The position numbers were made by a program, and so were the translations under genes. The notes beneath the pieces are model-generated. The model did no database searches, was not told the DNA's origin, and saw only the letters and a list, made by a program, of their open reading frames with translations. Below are positions 6,003-14,355 of a DNA stretch of 21,354 bases, in pieces. Position 1 is the first letter of the stretch; each line of letters begins with the position of its first letter. Source of the stretch: a virus; IMG/VR virus record IMGVR_UViG_3300040801_001631, positions 1 to 21,354 of that record, one strand, 5' to 3'.

Positions 6003-8069
6003 TTAGTGGGTCTCCTTCCAGCTGTCCCCCACGTCGTAGGAGCCGGCCAGAGGACAGCGGAAGTTGAAGTGTTCGCCCGCGAGGCGGATGCTTTCGGAGA
6101 ACCGCCGGCCGGCCTCCTCGGCCGTTTCGGGGCGGGCCTCCATCTGAACCTCGTCGTGGATGTTGCCGACCAGTCGAATGACGGCGGCGGTGTCGTCGAG
6201 GTCGCGGGCGATGCGGAGACCGTCAAGCTCGCACTGTTCAACGAACAGGCAGAGAGCCTTCTTCATCACCAAGGCACCGGCCGACTGAAGCAGCGTGTTG
6301 AGGGCCGCATGGTCCGACCGGATCGGGAGGGTACGTCCGTCCAGGCCCCGGAGAGCCCCGGCCGACTTGACCCGCTGCTGGACCCCTTCGCTCAACAGAC
6401 GCAACGCGGGCAGGGCCTTGAGGAACCGGTCCTTGAGCTTGTCGCCCAGAACGGTCAGGGCGATGTCTGCGGGGGTCGGGCTGCCGTACTTCCGGAGACG
6501 CTTCTCGACGGTCTTCCAGGCCGAAGCGTTTCCGGCCTGGGTTTCTCGGATGCGTTCGGGGGTCCCGGCTCCGTAGACGATGGAGCCGATCTTCTTGCTC
6601 CCGGCTCCGTAGAGCCAGCCGTAGATGAAAGTCTTGGCGATGTCCCGGCCGGTCTGCGGCTTCCCGCTTTCCTCATAGACCGACTTTGGATCGAGGCCGA
6701 TGGCCCGGCAGTTGGTCGAGTGGATGTCGGTCCCGTCGTCCTTCGACCCTTCGAGGATCGTGGCGGCGTACTGCCCGTCGTCGTGTCGGGCCAGAAAGTG
6801 GCCCAGGCACCGAAGCTCCAGGCCGTCCGCGTCGGAGCCGACCAGCTTCCATCCGGAAGCGGGGACGAACAGTTCCCGGCACTCGTCGCCGAACTCCACC
6901 TTGGAGGACGGAATCTGGGCCAGGTTCGGGGAGGCGTGGGTGCAGCGGCCGGTGACGGCCCCGTTGGTGATGACGCGGCCGTGGATTCGGCCGTTCTTGA
7001 CCACGCGGAGCCAGCCGTTGCTCCCCTCGGCGATCTGCCCCACCCGCTTGAGCATCATGAAGTACCCGGCCAGGTCTTCCGCCTCGGGGTAGGGGAGGGA
7101 AGACAGGACCGACTCGTCGATCTGCGGCTGCCCGCTGTCGGTGAGCTTGTCCGGCTTCCATCCGTACTTCTCGATCAACCGCTCGGCGACCTGCTTCCGG
7201 CTGCCGGGGTTGAACGGAATCTCCCGCTGGCGGGGCGGACCCTTCTCCCAGCGGCAGTCCTTGGGAGCCCACCCCCGCTCCTTCCGCTCCCGGTCGGCGT
7301 CGGCCTTGGTCACGGCCTGGATCGTGCTGTCTCCGCGGTGTAGCTTCCAGTAGGCCGGGGACTTGAGGGTCTCGACCCGTGGCGGGAAGATGCTTTGTAG
7401 CTGGGCCTCGTATTCCAGCAGCCGCTGCCTCATCTCCGCGTAAAGGGCCGTGGCCTTCCGCTCATCGAACCCGAAGCCGCACCGCTCCTGCCAGAAGATG
7501 TACCGGCGGAAGTCGTGTTCGAGCTTCGAGGATTCCTCGGAGAACCCCTGCCGGACCAGATGTTGGTGGAGCCGCTGGGTGAGGCGGGTGTCCTGCTCGC
7601 AATATTTCTGCATCGCGGGCGACCACTCGGCCCAGTCCGTGTCCTCCCCGAAGTCCCCCTTGTGGGTTCCCAGGCGGTAGCCCCAGGCCTTGAGACCGTA
7701 GGTGCCGATGAGCTTCTTCGGCAGTTTCTCAACGGCAGCCAGGCGGTGGTCGCCGGGCTCGATGTCAGAGAAGACCAGGCGGGAAAGGACCAAGGTGTCC
7801 TGCACGTTGTCGGTCAGTTCGAGGTCGGGGTAGAGCTTCCGCAGGGCCGGCAGGTCGAAGCAGATGATGTTGTGGCCGATTAGCTGATCGGCCGAAGCCA
7901 GTTCAGCGAGGCCCGTAGCCAGGTCCATAAATCCATGCGGCTTTCCTTTCGAGTTTCCGGTGCAGGACATGGCTTTCCCGGAGTCGGGGTTGACGATGCA
8001 GAGGGAGTGGAGAGTGTGGCACTCGTCGAGTAGGCCGTTGGTTTCGATGTCGAAGACAAGTCGCTTCAC
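6003..8069 (-). CDS. Family A DNA polymerase with 3'-5' exonuclease (T7 gp5-like)
   Basis: This 688-aa replicative polymerase is close to T7 gp5 in length (704 aa). The exonuclease domain has Exo I FDIETNG (6-12), Exo II LIGHNIICFDLPAL (63-76) and Exo III YCEQDTRLTQR (156-166), so proofreading residues are present. The polymerase domain has GRCTHASPNLAQIPS (374-388), motif A SDADGLELRCLGHF (412-425), motif B RDIAKTFIYGWLYGAG (475-490) with Tyr483 at the position of E. coli Phe762, as in T7, and motif C HDEVQ (638-642). The basic stretch at about 235-285 aligns in place with the T7 thioredoxin-binding loop but looks shorter; thioredoxin use is unproven. The start is GTG 8069 with AAAGGAAG upstream. 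Confidence 0.97.
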   Translation of the reverse strand: MKRLVFDIETNGLLDECHTLHSLCIVNPDSGKAMSCTGNSKGKPHGFMDLATGLAELASADQLIGHNIICFDLPALRKLYPDLELTDNVQDTLVLSRLVFSDIEPGDHRLAAVEKLPKKLIGTYGLKAWGYRLGTHKGDFGEDTDWAEWSPAMQKYCEQDTRLTQRLHQHLVRQGFSEESSKLEHDFRRYIFWQERCGFGFDERKATALYAEMRQRLLEYEAQLQSIFPPRVETLKSPAYWKLHRGDSTIQAVTKADADRERKERGWAPKDCRWEKGPPRQREIPFNPGSRKQVAERLIEKYGWKPDKLTDSGQPQIDESVLSSLPYPEAEDLAGYFMMLKRVGQIAEGSNGWLRVVKNGRIHGRVITNGAVTGRCTHASPNLAQIPSSKVEFGDECRELFVPASGWKLVGSDADGLELRCLGHFLARHDDGQYAATILEGSKDDGTDIHSTNCRAIGLDPKSVYEESGKPQTGRDIAKTFIYGWLYGAGSKKIGSIVYGAGTPERIRETQAGNASAWKTVEKRLRKYGSPTPADIALTVLGDKLKDRFLKALPALRLLSEGVQQRVKSAGALRGLDGRTLPIRSDHAALNTLLQSAGALVMKKALCLFVEQCELDGLRIARDLDDTAAVIRLVGNIHDEVQMEARPETAEEAGRRFSESIRLAGEHFNFRCPLAGSYDVGDSWKETH

Positions 8070-8087
8070 GGGTCTTCCTTTCGGGGG

Positions 8088-8273
8088 TCAGGGGTCGATG
8101 TCGGGGACGAACTCCTCGACGGTCTTGGGCCGGAATCCCGCCGCGAGTAGAACGCTGCGGAACATAGAAACAGGGACGGATACATGACCAAACTCGTCTT
8201 CGCTGGTCGCCGAGAACGTGCGGTCGGGAAGACCCGCCTCGTCCTCGAAGGTGATAGTTACGGTGGTTTTCAT
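8088..8273 (-). CDS. Small protein of unknown function
   Basis: This 61-aa protein starts at ATG 8273-8271 with TAGGAGAA about 6 nt upstream; a start 21 codons earlier would encode a Thr-rich shadow inside the helicase gene. The sequence has an N-terminal beta-like stretch (KTTVTITFEDE), then GHVSVPVSMFRSVLLAAGFRPKTVEEF, a compact alpha/beta-like segment. I recognise no family. It fills the gap between primase-helicase and polymerase genes, with 7 nt and 18 nt to its neighbours. Confidence 0.7.
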   Translation of the reverse strand: MKTTVTITFEDEAGLPDRTFSATSEDEFGHVSVPVSMFRSVLLAAGFRPKTVEEFVPDIDP

Positions 8274-8280
8274 GGTTCTC

Positions 8281-9912
8281 CTAGTAGTCGTTGTGATTGT
8301 CGAAGCCATAGCTGTCCGCGGACTCAACCGGGGCATCGCACGGCAGAAGTCGGCCGGTGTCGGGGTGGTACTCGACGTAGCCGGCCGGGCCGTTGTCGCC
8401 CCACTCTCGGTTCTTGAGTTGGCGGATCAGGGACTGGTTGGACTGTTCGCCCTGCTGGTCCCGCTCCAACGCGATGATCGAGTCGGGGACGTGTTTGAGG
8501 GCACCGCTTCCGCGGAGTTCGGTCAGGGTCACCCTGCCCCCTTCTTCGTGGGGCTTGCCGCCGGGCTGCTTGAGGTGGACGATGGCGATGACTCCAACCC
8601 CGGTGTTCTCGATGAGGGACCGCAGGTGGGTCATGAGCACGTCGATGTCCTTGCGTTCGCCCTGGCCGCTGCCTTCCTGGCCGGAGACCACCATGCTGAT
8701 GTGGTCCAGCAGGATGAAGTCGCACTGGAGGCCCACGGCGAAGTACCGCAGCTTGGCGATCAGGTGTTCTGATTCCATGCTGCCGAAGTGGTTGTAGAAG
8801 GCCATACGGCCGCCGCGGACCAGCTTGTCCAGGCCGGCCTCGACCTGCTCCTCGGTCAAGACGCTCCGGGGGTCTTCCCGGAAGCGGCCCAGCGGGATGT
8901 CGTGTTCGATGGCCAGGTAGCCCTGGATGGTCTTGCGGTAGCTCTCCTCCAGGAAGATGTTCCCGATGCGGAGGCCGTGGGCGGTAACCAGGTGGTGCCC
9001 GATCTCGCGGACCAGGGTCGTCTTGCCGATGCCGGTGCCGGCGGTGAACAGGGTGAGTTCGCCCTTCCGGATGCCCCGATTCATCTCGTTGATGCCGGGG
9101 TAGGGCACGGTGTAACCGGTGCTGGGGGCCTGGTACAGGTCGCTGACCTGGATGTCGTCCCCAGAGATGATGCCGTCCGGTCGGTAGAGCTTGGCCGACC
9201 ACTGTGCCTCGATCAGTTCCTTGATCTTGCCCTCGACCAGCATGGCGTTGGCGTCCTTCTCGGAGAGGGACGCGATGTAGGCCCGGCCGGGGGTAAGGAG
9301 TTCGGCACACTCGACGGCGGCCGCCTGGCCGGGCTCGTCCTGGTCGAACATGAAGACCACGCGGTCGAACTGTTCGAGGTACTCCAGGTTGCTGCGGATC
9401 GACTTGGCCGCCGCCTGGGCACCGTTGGGCACGGAAACGACGGGGTACTTGTGGTTCAGGGCCTGGGACATGGAGAGGGCGTCGATCTCGCCCTCGGTGA
9501 CGATTACCATCTTGCCCCCGTCACGCCAGAGCCACTGCCCGTACAGGGTCATCTTCTTCGGATCGCCCAGGATCAGGAACTCCTTGTTCGGGCGGCGGAC
9601 CTTCTGGGCGACCACGGTCCCCTTGTTGTCTAGGTAGTTGGCGATCTGGACGTTGGCGGATCGGTGCATACCGATCTCGTAAGACCACTTCTTGCATGTC
9701 TCCTGGGTGAGTTTTCGGGTGCGGAGTTGCTTGGCTTCTCCGCCCTGGATCAGGTCGGGCATACGCCTCCGGGGGGTTGTAGGTGCGGCGGTGCCGTCGC
9801 CCTGGGAGTGGGTCTGGCAGGAAAAGCAGAACGTGTGCCCGTCGTCGTAGAGGGCGTTGGCGTCGGAGGACCCACAGGCCGGGCAAGGTCCCTTGGAGAC
9901 AACCTCGCTCAT
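8281..9912 (-). CDS. Primase-helicase (T7 gp4-like)
   Basis: This 543-aa protein joins primase and ring helicase (T7 gp4 is 566 aa). An N-terminal zinc motif has C10, C13, C29 and C32. The TOPRIM core shows VTEGEIDAL (E140) and FMFDQDEPG (D190, D192). The helicase shows Walker A TAGTGIGKTT (290-299), the catalytic glutamate in LEES (321-324), Walker B FILLD (399-403), the sensor histidine in VHLKQP (H446) and the arginine finger region QLKNREWGDNG (R502). The C-terminus is acidic and ends in Tyr (DNHNDY), comparable to the acidic, Phe-ended T7 tail that touches the polymerase. The ATG overlaps the RusA stop as ATGA; the ribosome site is weak, so coupling is likely. Confidence 0.97.
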   Translation of the reverse strand: MSEVVSKGPCPACGSSDANALYDDGHTFCFSCQTHSQGDGTAAPTTPRRRMPDLIQGGEAKQLRTRKLTQETCKKWSYEIGMHRSANVQIANYLDNKGTVVAQKVRRPNKEFLILGDPKKMTLYGQWLWRDGGKMVIVTEGEIDALSMSQALNHKYPVVSVPNGAQAAAKSIRSNLEYLEQFDRVVFMFDQDEPGQAAAVECAELLTPGRAYIASLSEKDANAMLVEGKIKELIEAQWSAKLYRPDGIISGDDIQVSDLYQAPSTGYTVPYPGINEMNRGIRKGELTLFTAGTGIGKTTLVREIGHHLVTAHGLRIGNIFLEESYRKTIQGYLAIEHDIPLGRFREDPRSVLTEEQVEAGLDKLVRGGRMAFYNHFGSMESEHLIAKLRYFAVGLQCDFILLDHISMVVSGQEGSGQGERKDIDVLMTHLRSLIENTGVGVIAIVHLKQPGGKPHEEGGRVTLTELRGSGALKHVPDSIIALERDQQGEQSNQSLIRQLKNREWGDNGPAGYVEYHPDTGRLLPCDAPVESADSYGFDNHNDY

Positions 9913-10289
9913 GGCTCGGGCTCATCGAGGGCCACGATGGTCACATCCACCCAGCCGCCGGACTTGCCCTCGGGGGGCCGCTTCTCGGCGGCGAGCTTCG
10001 TGATCTGGGTGTCGTCGGCGTAGATGCCGGCGTGTCCGAGGGCGTCCAGCAGGGCCTTGAGGATGTTGTCGATGTCGCGGCGGCGGTGGTCAGGGACGAC
10101 GGCCACGATGTCCACGAAGACGGGGCCGGTGAGCGTATCGCCCACCAGCCCGGCCTTGCGGAGGTCGTCAACCATCCCGACCACGGCCTCACGAAACTCG
10201 CGGCCTTCCTTGCGAAGTACAACCCGATCGCGTAGCCGCATCCAGTAGTTGTTCACGCTCGGCGGGTACGGGAGGTGCAGCTGAATCAA
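9909..10289 (-). CDS. RusA-type Holliday junction resolvase
   Basis: This 126-aa protein matches RusA in size (E. coli RusA is 120 aa) and motifs: LPYPPSVNNYW (6-16), RRRDIDNILKALLDAL (69-84) with D72 and D74, and IYADDTQITKL (89-99) with D92/D93 and K98. These acids form the RusA metal site. It would cleave branched DNA during replication and before packaging, the job done in T7 by endonuclease I (gp3), which I do not see here. The start is TTG 10289, overlapping the SSB stop as TTGA. A later ATG (residue 17) would remove the PPSVNNYW motif, so the TTG is preferred. Confidence 0.92.
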   Translation of the reverse strand: MIQLHLPYPPSVNNYWMRLRDRVVLRKEGREFREAVVGMVDDLRKAGLVGDTLTGPVFVDIVAVVPDHRRRDIDNILKALLDALGHAGIYADDTQITKLAAEKRPPEGKSGGWVDVTIVALDEPEP

Positions 10290-10963
10290 TAGTCACCGTC
10301 CCCGGCGTCTTCGTCGGTGCTGTCGGCGACGAAGGCTTCCTCGTCGTCCGGCTGGTTCGGGTCCACGGTGAAGCCTTCGCCGTCTTCGTCGGCGTCGAAC
10401 CCGAAGTCGTCGAAGTTGTCCCCGCCGGCATACTCCTCCAGCTTCACGAGCTTCACTGCCTCCAGGCGGATCGAGACGCCGAACTGCTTGTTGCCTTCCG
10501 AGACGTAGGGACGTTCGGAGAAGCTGACGACAACGAGAGAGCCGTTGCCGATGTTCAGGTTCTGCTTGATGACGTTGCCTTTGGAGTCGAAGACCGGAAT
10601 CTTGACTTCGACGGTCTTCCCGTTGCGGGGGTTCTCGAACCGGGCGTCCCGCTTGAAGTTGATGTGGACCTCATCGGAGGGGTCGCCGTCCTCGTTGTAC
10701 TGCTCGATGAAAGGAGAACGGAACTTGCACTGCTTGAGGAGGCCCTTTTTCTGGGGCTTGGCCTCGGCCATCCTTTCTTCGAGAAGCTCTTCGGCGGCGT
10801 AGGTCCACCGCTCGGTCATCTTCTCGACCCATTCGTGGTCCGCGGGGACCACGAGCTTGAGGCGGTATTCCTCGCCGTCCTTGTTGTAGTTCTCGGCGGG
10901 ATCCTGGACGTTGGGGTAGAGGCAGGGAAAGATCGGGGTGGTCTGTCGTGGGGGCTTGGGCAT
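10286..10963 (-). CDS. Single-stranded DNA-binding protein (T7 gp2.5-like)
   Basis: This 225-aa protein resembles T7 gp2.5 (232 aa). The OB-fold region begins TPIFPCLYPNVQDPAENYN and includes EYRLKLVVP and VHINFKRDA. The last 45 residues are extremely acidic and end DGDY, a terminal aromatic after acids, like the T7 tail ending in Phe, which contacts the polymerase and helicase. The protein would coat single strands at the fork and assist recombination. CAGGAC precedes the ATG at 10963. The position next to the resolvase and primase-helicase matches T7 (gene 2.5, 3, 4). Confidence 0.88.
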   Translation of the reverse strand: MPKPPRQTTPIFPCLYPNVQDPAENYNKDGEEYRLKLVVPADHEWVEKMTERWTYAAEELLEERMAEAKPQKKGLLKQCKFRSPFIEQYNEDGDPSDEVHINFKRDARFENPRNGKTVEVKIPVFDSKGNVIKQNLNIGNGSLVVVSFSERPYVSEGNKQFGVSIRLEAVKLVKLEEYAGGDNFDDFGFDADEDGEGFTVDPNQPDDEEAFVADSTDEDAGDGDY

Positions 10964-10975
10964 GTTGGTCCTGGG

Positions 10976-11200
10976 TTAGTGGTTGTCGTTGAACAGGCAG
11001 GTCTGGCCGTTGAGGCAGTGGGGACAGAGAAGCGGAATCCCCTCCTCGTCCATCTGCTGGCGGAGGCCGTCGTTGATCTCAACCAGGGAGGGGTGGCTGA
11101 TCCGGTCTCCGTTGATTTCCGAGTAACGAGTCAGGAGTTCCAGTAGCGGGAGGTCTTCCTCGGTGAGGGCGATCAGGTACAGTTCTTGGTCTTCTGGCAA
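10976..11200 (-). CDS. Small protein with C-terminal Cys pair, unknown function
   Basis: This 74-aa protein starts at TTG 11200-11198, with AAAGGAAAG at good distance; no ATG start fits. It is acidic and helical in the middle (LTEEDLPLLELLTRYSEI) and ends in CPHCLNGQTCLF, a CxxC pair with a further Cys, which may bind zinc. Its start overlaps the upstream gene by 28 nt, and its stop lies 12 nt before the SSB start. I recognise no family. In T7 this interval between RNA polymerase and SSB holds host-takeover genes, so such a role is possible. Confidence 0.65.
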   Translation of the reverse strand: MPEDQELYLIALTEEDLPLLELLTRYSEINGDRISHPSLVEINDGLRQQMDEEGIPLLCPHCLNGQTCLFNDNH

Positions 11201-11466
11201 GGCTTCTTTCCTTTCGGGGTAGGGGACATAACGACGAAGCTGGTCAGGTCGTCCTCGGGGATGTCGATGACCTCCCATAGGCCGAGGGGGTGTTCCTTCG
11301 ATCCGGCGGTGATGCAGCGGACAAGCCGCTGGCAGCCTTTACGCCGGCCCAGCCAGTAGGCCAGGAAGGGCTCTCCTTCGTAGTGCTGGGCAGCGACGAC
11401 GGGCGTTTCCCGTTCTTTCAGCTGGTCGATGAAGGACCCGTTGTGGTGGGTTTTCTTGAGGGTCAT
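11173..11466 (-). CDS. Small protein of unknown function, first gene after the RNA polymerase
   Basis: This 97-aa protein starts at ATG 11466, 43 nt after the RNA polymerase stop. A longer frame upstream is an antisense-like shadow of the polymerase gene, so the ATG is chosen. The sequence holds HYEGEPFLAYWLGRRKGCQRLVRCIT, then LGLWEVIDIPEDDLTSFVVM, and a Lys/Cys-rich tail. It may be a small alpha/beta protein, but no known motif is visible. The ribosome site is poor (GGCGGG). It is preceded by an operator-like box at 11490-11503. Confidence 0.6.
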   Translation of the reverse strand: MTLKKTHHNGSFIDQLKERETPVVAAQHYEGEPFLAYWLGRRKGCQRLVRCITAGSKEHPLGLWEVIDIPEDDLTSFVVMSPTPKGKKPCQKTKNCT

Positions 11467-11489
11467 GCGGCCCGCCGTTCGGCAGGTCG

Positions 11490-11503
11490 ATGCGTTAGTG
11501 CAT
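11490..11503. promoter_or_regulatory. Operator-like box, site a
   Basis: The 14-mer ATGCGTTAGTGCAT differs from the perfect palindrome at 14132-14145 by two central bases. It lies in the 43-nt gap between the RNA polymerase stop and the next gene. No convincing promoter hexamers flank it. It belongs to the set of eight related boxes in this window. Confidence 0.45.
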
Positions 11504-11509
11504 AGATAT

Positions 11510-14086
11510 TCATGAGAAGAAGTATTCCGAATCGAGGACAAGGCTAAGGTCCATGTCCCCGCGGGGAGGTACAGGGGGGAGGTCCTCGACGCCCTCCTCG
11601 ACCAGGCGGTTTCGGAGGGATTCGAGGGGGCAGTGATTCTCGTACAGGGAGACGAACTGCTCCCGAATGATCTGGGTGAAGCGGGGCATGTCCGCGGCGT
11701 GGGTCCCGTAGCTGTCGTGGACGACGAGGAACGAATCGATGCCCTCGGCGTGGGCCTGGTTGACGCTGTAGACCAGGTGGGCGGCGTCGTAGCTGTGGAC
11801 GAAGTTGGGCGGGAGACTGTTCCGCTGCTTGCGGGAGTCCACGGCGTCCGCGGCTTGAGCAACGCTAATCACGATGCTGGCCGACTCGTCTTTGCACTCG
11901 ACCTTCCGGGTCTGGGCCTTGCAGTATTGCTGGCAGACCGGGAACCCCACCGGCGAGGTCCAGCGGATCGGGACCCCGGCCCTGGCGGCCTTGGACGCAC
12001 ATTCCCGCAGGAAAGCCATCGCATCCATCGCGGCCTTCACCGTCTCGACGGCGGCGTCCCAAAGCAGCGTGACCAGAAGCTGAACGGCCTCGGAAAGTTC
12101 TTCGCCGAAGTAGTCCGGCATCCCGCCGGCGACCATCTCGCGGTACTTCTCGTGGACGTACTCGTAGAAGGCCCGCGAGGTGCCGCCGTAGGGTAGAACC
12201 ATGACCGGCCGCTTGACCAGGGAACGGTTCACGCCGATGCGGAGCCACTGCTGGGCATACTCCTTCCGTTTCCTCATGGCCTCGTGGGCATCTCCCTCGG
12301 CGGTCAGGACGATACCAACCTTGTCCGCCTTGTTCCCGCCGTCCGTTGCGATCTTCGTCCGCTTCTCGATCAGGCGTCGTTCCTTGGCCTTCCGCTCCCG
12401 CTCGGTCGGGGTGTAGTCTTCCAGCTTCTGGGACAGACGCTCGGCGACCCTGGCGTAGATGTCGGCCGGGCGGTCGCCGGGGACCAGGTTGACCTCGGCC
12501 CCGCCCTCGTTGTCGCGGAGCATGGCGGAGAAGTGCTGGAGCCCGTTGCAGGTCCCATCGACGTTGATCGGGAGGCGGGAAAGGAACCCGTAGCCCTGCT
12601 CCAGGAAGCCGGTCAGTTCGTCGGCGGCGGCCAGGAACATCCAGGGGTCGTCTGCGTCACGCCACCACTTGGTACTCCGCGGATCGCGGGCGGCCTCGAC
12701 GATGAGGTCGGCGTGGGTGTCGGCCCACTCGACCCGCTCGTTCATGGGGGTCTTGTCCAGGCCGTAGCAGTTGGCGGCGTGAATCTTGAGCCACCGGGCC
12801 TGCTCGGCCGTCTCGATGGGCTTGGCCTCGTGGAAGCGGACCATCGCCCGCATGAAGCCCGGACCCTGGGGTTGTAGGGCGTGAGGGACGGCGTAGATGC
12901 GGCCCCGGAAGTCCACCCGGTAGGGGTAGTAGAAGTACCCGTGGCCGATGAAACGGCGGGCACAGTTCAGGGAAGCCATTGCGGAGACACGCTTGGATAG
13001 GCGGGCCTCACGCTCGCGGTGAACCTTGTAGGCCGCCGCTTTCCAGTCCAAGAACTCCTGCTTGTTCTCCCTGCCGGGGAACGGGGGCATGGGGATGTTC
13101 GGAGTCGGGGGGAGGTCGCCGATGTCGATCTCGTGATCCACGGCCCACTGGATCGTCCGGTAGACCGTCTCGTTGACTTCCCAGGAGGTCTCCTGGAGCC
13201 GGTTCACGGCCTCGAACACAGCGGTCATGTCGCCAGACTTGAGGTCATCGAAGTGTCCGGGATGGAGGCGGTTGAGGGTGAACTTGAGGGGCTTCCCCTC
13301 CTCGGTGTAGTAACCCCCGCCGGAGAGACGGGACCAAGGGCGGGGCTTAACGATCATCGGCTCGCGGCAGGCGATCAGGTACTCCAGGAAGTCGTCTCGG
13401 TCTTCGAGATGCTCGACGACGTGGGCCGAAAGCAGAACCCGCTTCTCGGTCTTCCGGGCGTGCTTCCGGACATCGCGGAGTTCGAGCAAGCCGATGTCGG
13501 CCATGCGGTGGAGGACCCAAACCCCGACACGAACTCGGTCATCCAGGGGCCAGGGCGACCACTCAAGGTTGGCCATCCGGAGAAGCTGGGCTCGACGGGC
13601 CGGCCGGCCTTGCCCGGTGGTCATGTTTGTCACATGCCGCATGTACTCGTAGAGCTTGGGGCGGTCGGAGGACATCTTGGTGTACTTCATCTCCCGGTCC
13701 AGCCGCTTCCCGATTTCCTTGGCGACGTAGACGACGATGTTGTTCGTCTTCGGGCCGCAGATTGCGTCGATGACGGCCTTGCAGGCCACGAGGGAGACCA
13801 CCTCGGGGTCGAGGCGACCAACCAGAAGGGCGGACGTGGAGAGGTGTCCAGGAACGCCTCGGCGGTCTCGGTCGCCGACCTCCTGGATACGCTCCGACAG
13901 GGGGAGAACGACTTGCTTCAAGAACGAGCTATACCGGGGGGCCACGGAGCCGACTCCGGCTGCTTCGAGTTCTCGGGTGCGTTTCCGCAGACGCTGGATG
14001 AGTCCGTGTCGCTCTTTCCGCTCCATTTCGACCTGGGCCTTGAAGCGGGTGGCGTTGATTCCGGGAGGCACTTCGAGTTCTGTCAT
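11510..14086 (-). CDS. Single-subunit DNA-directed RNA polymerase (T7 gp1-like)
   Basis: This 858-aa enzyme (T7: 883 aa) would transcribe the middle and late phage genes. Motif A is INVDGTCNGLQHFSAMLRD with catalytic Asp510. Motif B is VNRSLVKRPVMVLPYGG with Lys625 and Tyr633, the residue that selects ribonucleotides in T7 (Tyr639). Motif C is VVHDSYGTHAADM with His790-Asp791. GYFYYPYRVDFRGRIYAV (383-400) is also typical. The C-terminus is EYFFS, related to but different from the FAFA end of T7. The ATG at 14086 has TTGGAG 5 nt upstream. A host-type promoter candidate carrying a palindrome lies 34-62 nt upstream. The promoter consensus used by this polymerase could not be deduced. Confidence 0.97.
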   Translation of the reverse strand: MTELEVPPGINATRFKAQVEMERKERHGLIQRLRKRTRELEAAGVGSVAPRYSSFLKQVVLPLSERIQEVGDRDRRGVPGHLSTSALLVGRLDPEVVSLVACKAVIDAICGPKTNNIVVYVAKEIGKRLDREMKYTKMSSDRPKLYEYMRHVTNMTTGQGRPARRAQLLRMANLEWSPWPLDDRVRVGVWVLHRMADIGLLELRDVRKHARKTEKRVLLSAHVVEHLEDRDDFLEYLIACREPMIVKPRPWSRLSGGGYYTEEGKPLKFTLNRLHPGHFDDLKSGDMTAVFEAVNRLQETSWEVNETVYRTIQWAVDHEIDIGDLPPTPNIPMPPFPGRENKQEFLDWKAAAYKVHREREARLSKRVSAMASLNCARRFIGHGYFYYPYRVDFRGRIYAVPHALQPQGPGFMRAMVRFHEAKPIETAEQARWLKIHAANCYGLDKTPMNERVEWADTHADLIVEAARDPRSTKWWRDADDPWMFLAAADELTGFLEQGYGFLSRLPINVDGTCNGLQHFSAMLRDNEGGAEVNLVPGDRPADIYARVAERLSQKLEDYTPTERERKAKERRLIEKRTKIATDGGNKADKVGIVLTAEGDAHEAMRKRKEYAQQWLRIGVNRSLVKRPVMVLPYGGTSRAFYEYVHEKYREMVAGGMPDYFGEELSEAVQLLVTLLWDAAVETVKAAMDAMAFLRECASKAARAGVPIRWTSPVGFPVCQQYCKAQTRKVECKDESASIVISVAQAADAVDSRKQRNSLPPNFVHSYDAAHLVYSVNQAHAEGIDSFLVVHDSYGTHAADMPRFTQIIREQFVSLYENHCPLESLRNRLVEEGVEDLPPVPPRGDMDLSLVLDSEYFFS

Positions 14087-14119
14087 GGGTCTCCAATCAG
14101 GCAGAGGTGAGGTGCGACC

Positions 14120-14148
14120 AGTGTAGGTTCAATGCGTTAACGCATCAA
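14120..14148 (-). promoter_or_regulatory. Candidate sigma70-type promoter of the RNA polymerase gene, with operator b
   Basis: On the minus strand TTGATG (14148-14143) and TACACT (14125-14120) are separated by 17 nt, four matches of six to each consensus hexamer. The perfect 14-bp palindrome ATGCGTTAACGCAT (14132-14145) fills most of the spacer and touches the -35. Transcription would start near 14113, 27 nt before the polymerase ATG. A protein bound to the palindrome should block host RNA polymerase. The promoter is inferred from spacing and hexamers only. Confidence 0.5.
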
Positions 14149-14355
14149 TCCATCGACCATGAGAATCGACCGTGTAGTTATCACGGTGGTAGGTACAGGA
14201 ATAATCCGGGATGAACCCGTGATATTACGTAGTAGGTTTTAGGTTGTTGTTAATAGCTGTAGTGAAGAAGAACTAAACCACGATATCACTTCGATAGAAC
14301 ACAATAGAACAAGATGTTAATGAGTTGTTACTAAGTAACTACAGGGTTATTACAG
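14149..14355. other. AT-rich non-coding region, candidate replication origin or leader
   Basis: This stretch is clearly AT-richer than the rest of the window and has no supportable gene. It holds an inverted pair TATCACGG (14179-14186) and CCGTGATA (14217-14224), a 10-bp-spaced direct repeat of ATAGAACA (14294-14301 and 14304-14311), and the palindrome GTTACTAAGTAAC (14327-14339). In T7 the primary origin is an AT-rich, promoter-linked region next to the RNA polymerase gene, so an origin role is plausible but unproven. Confidence 0.4.
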
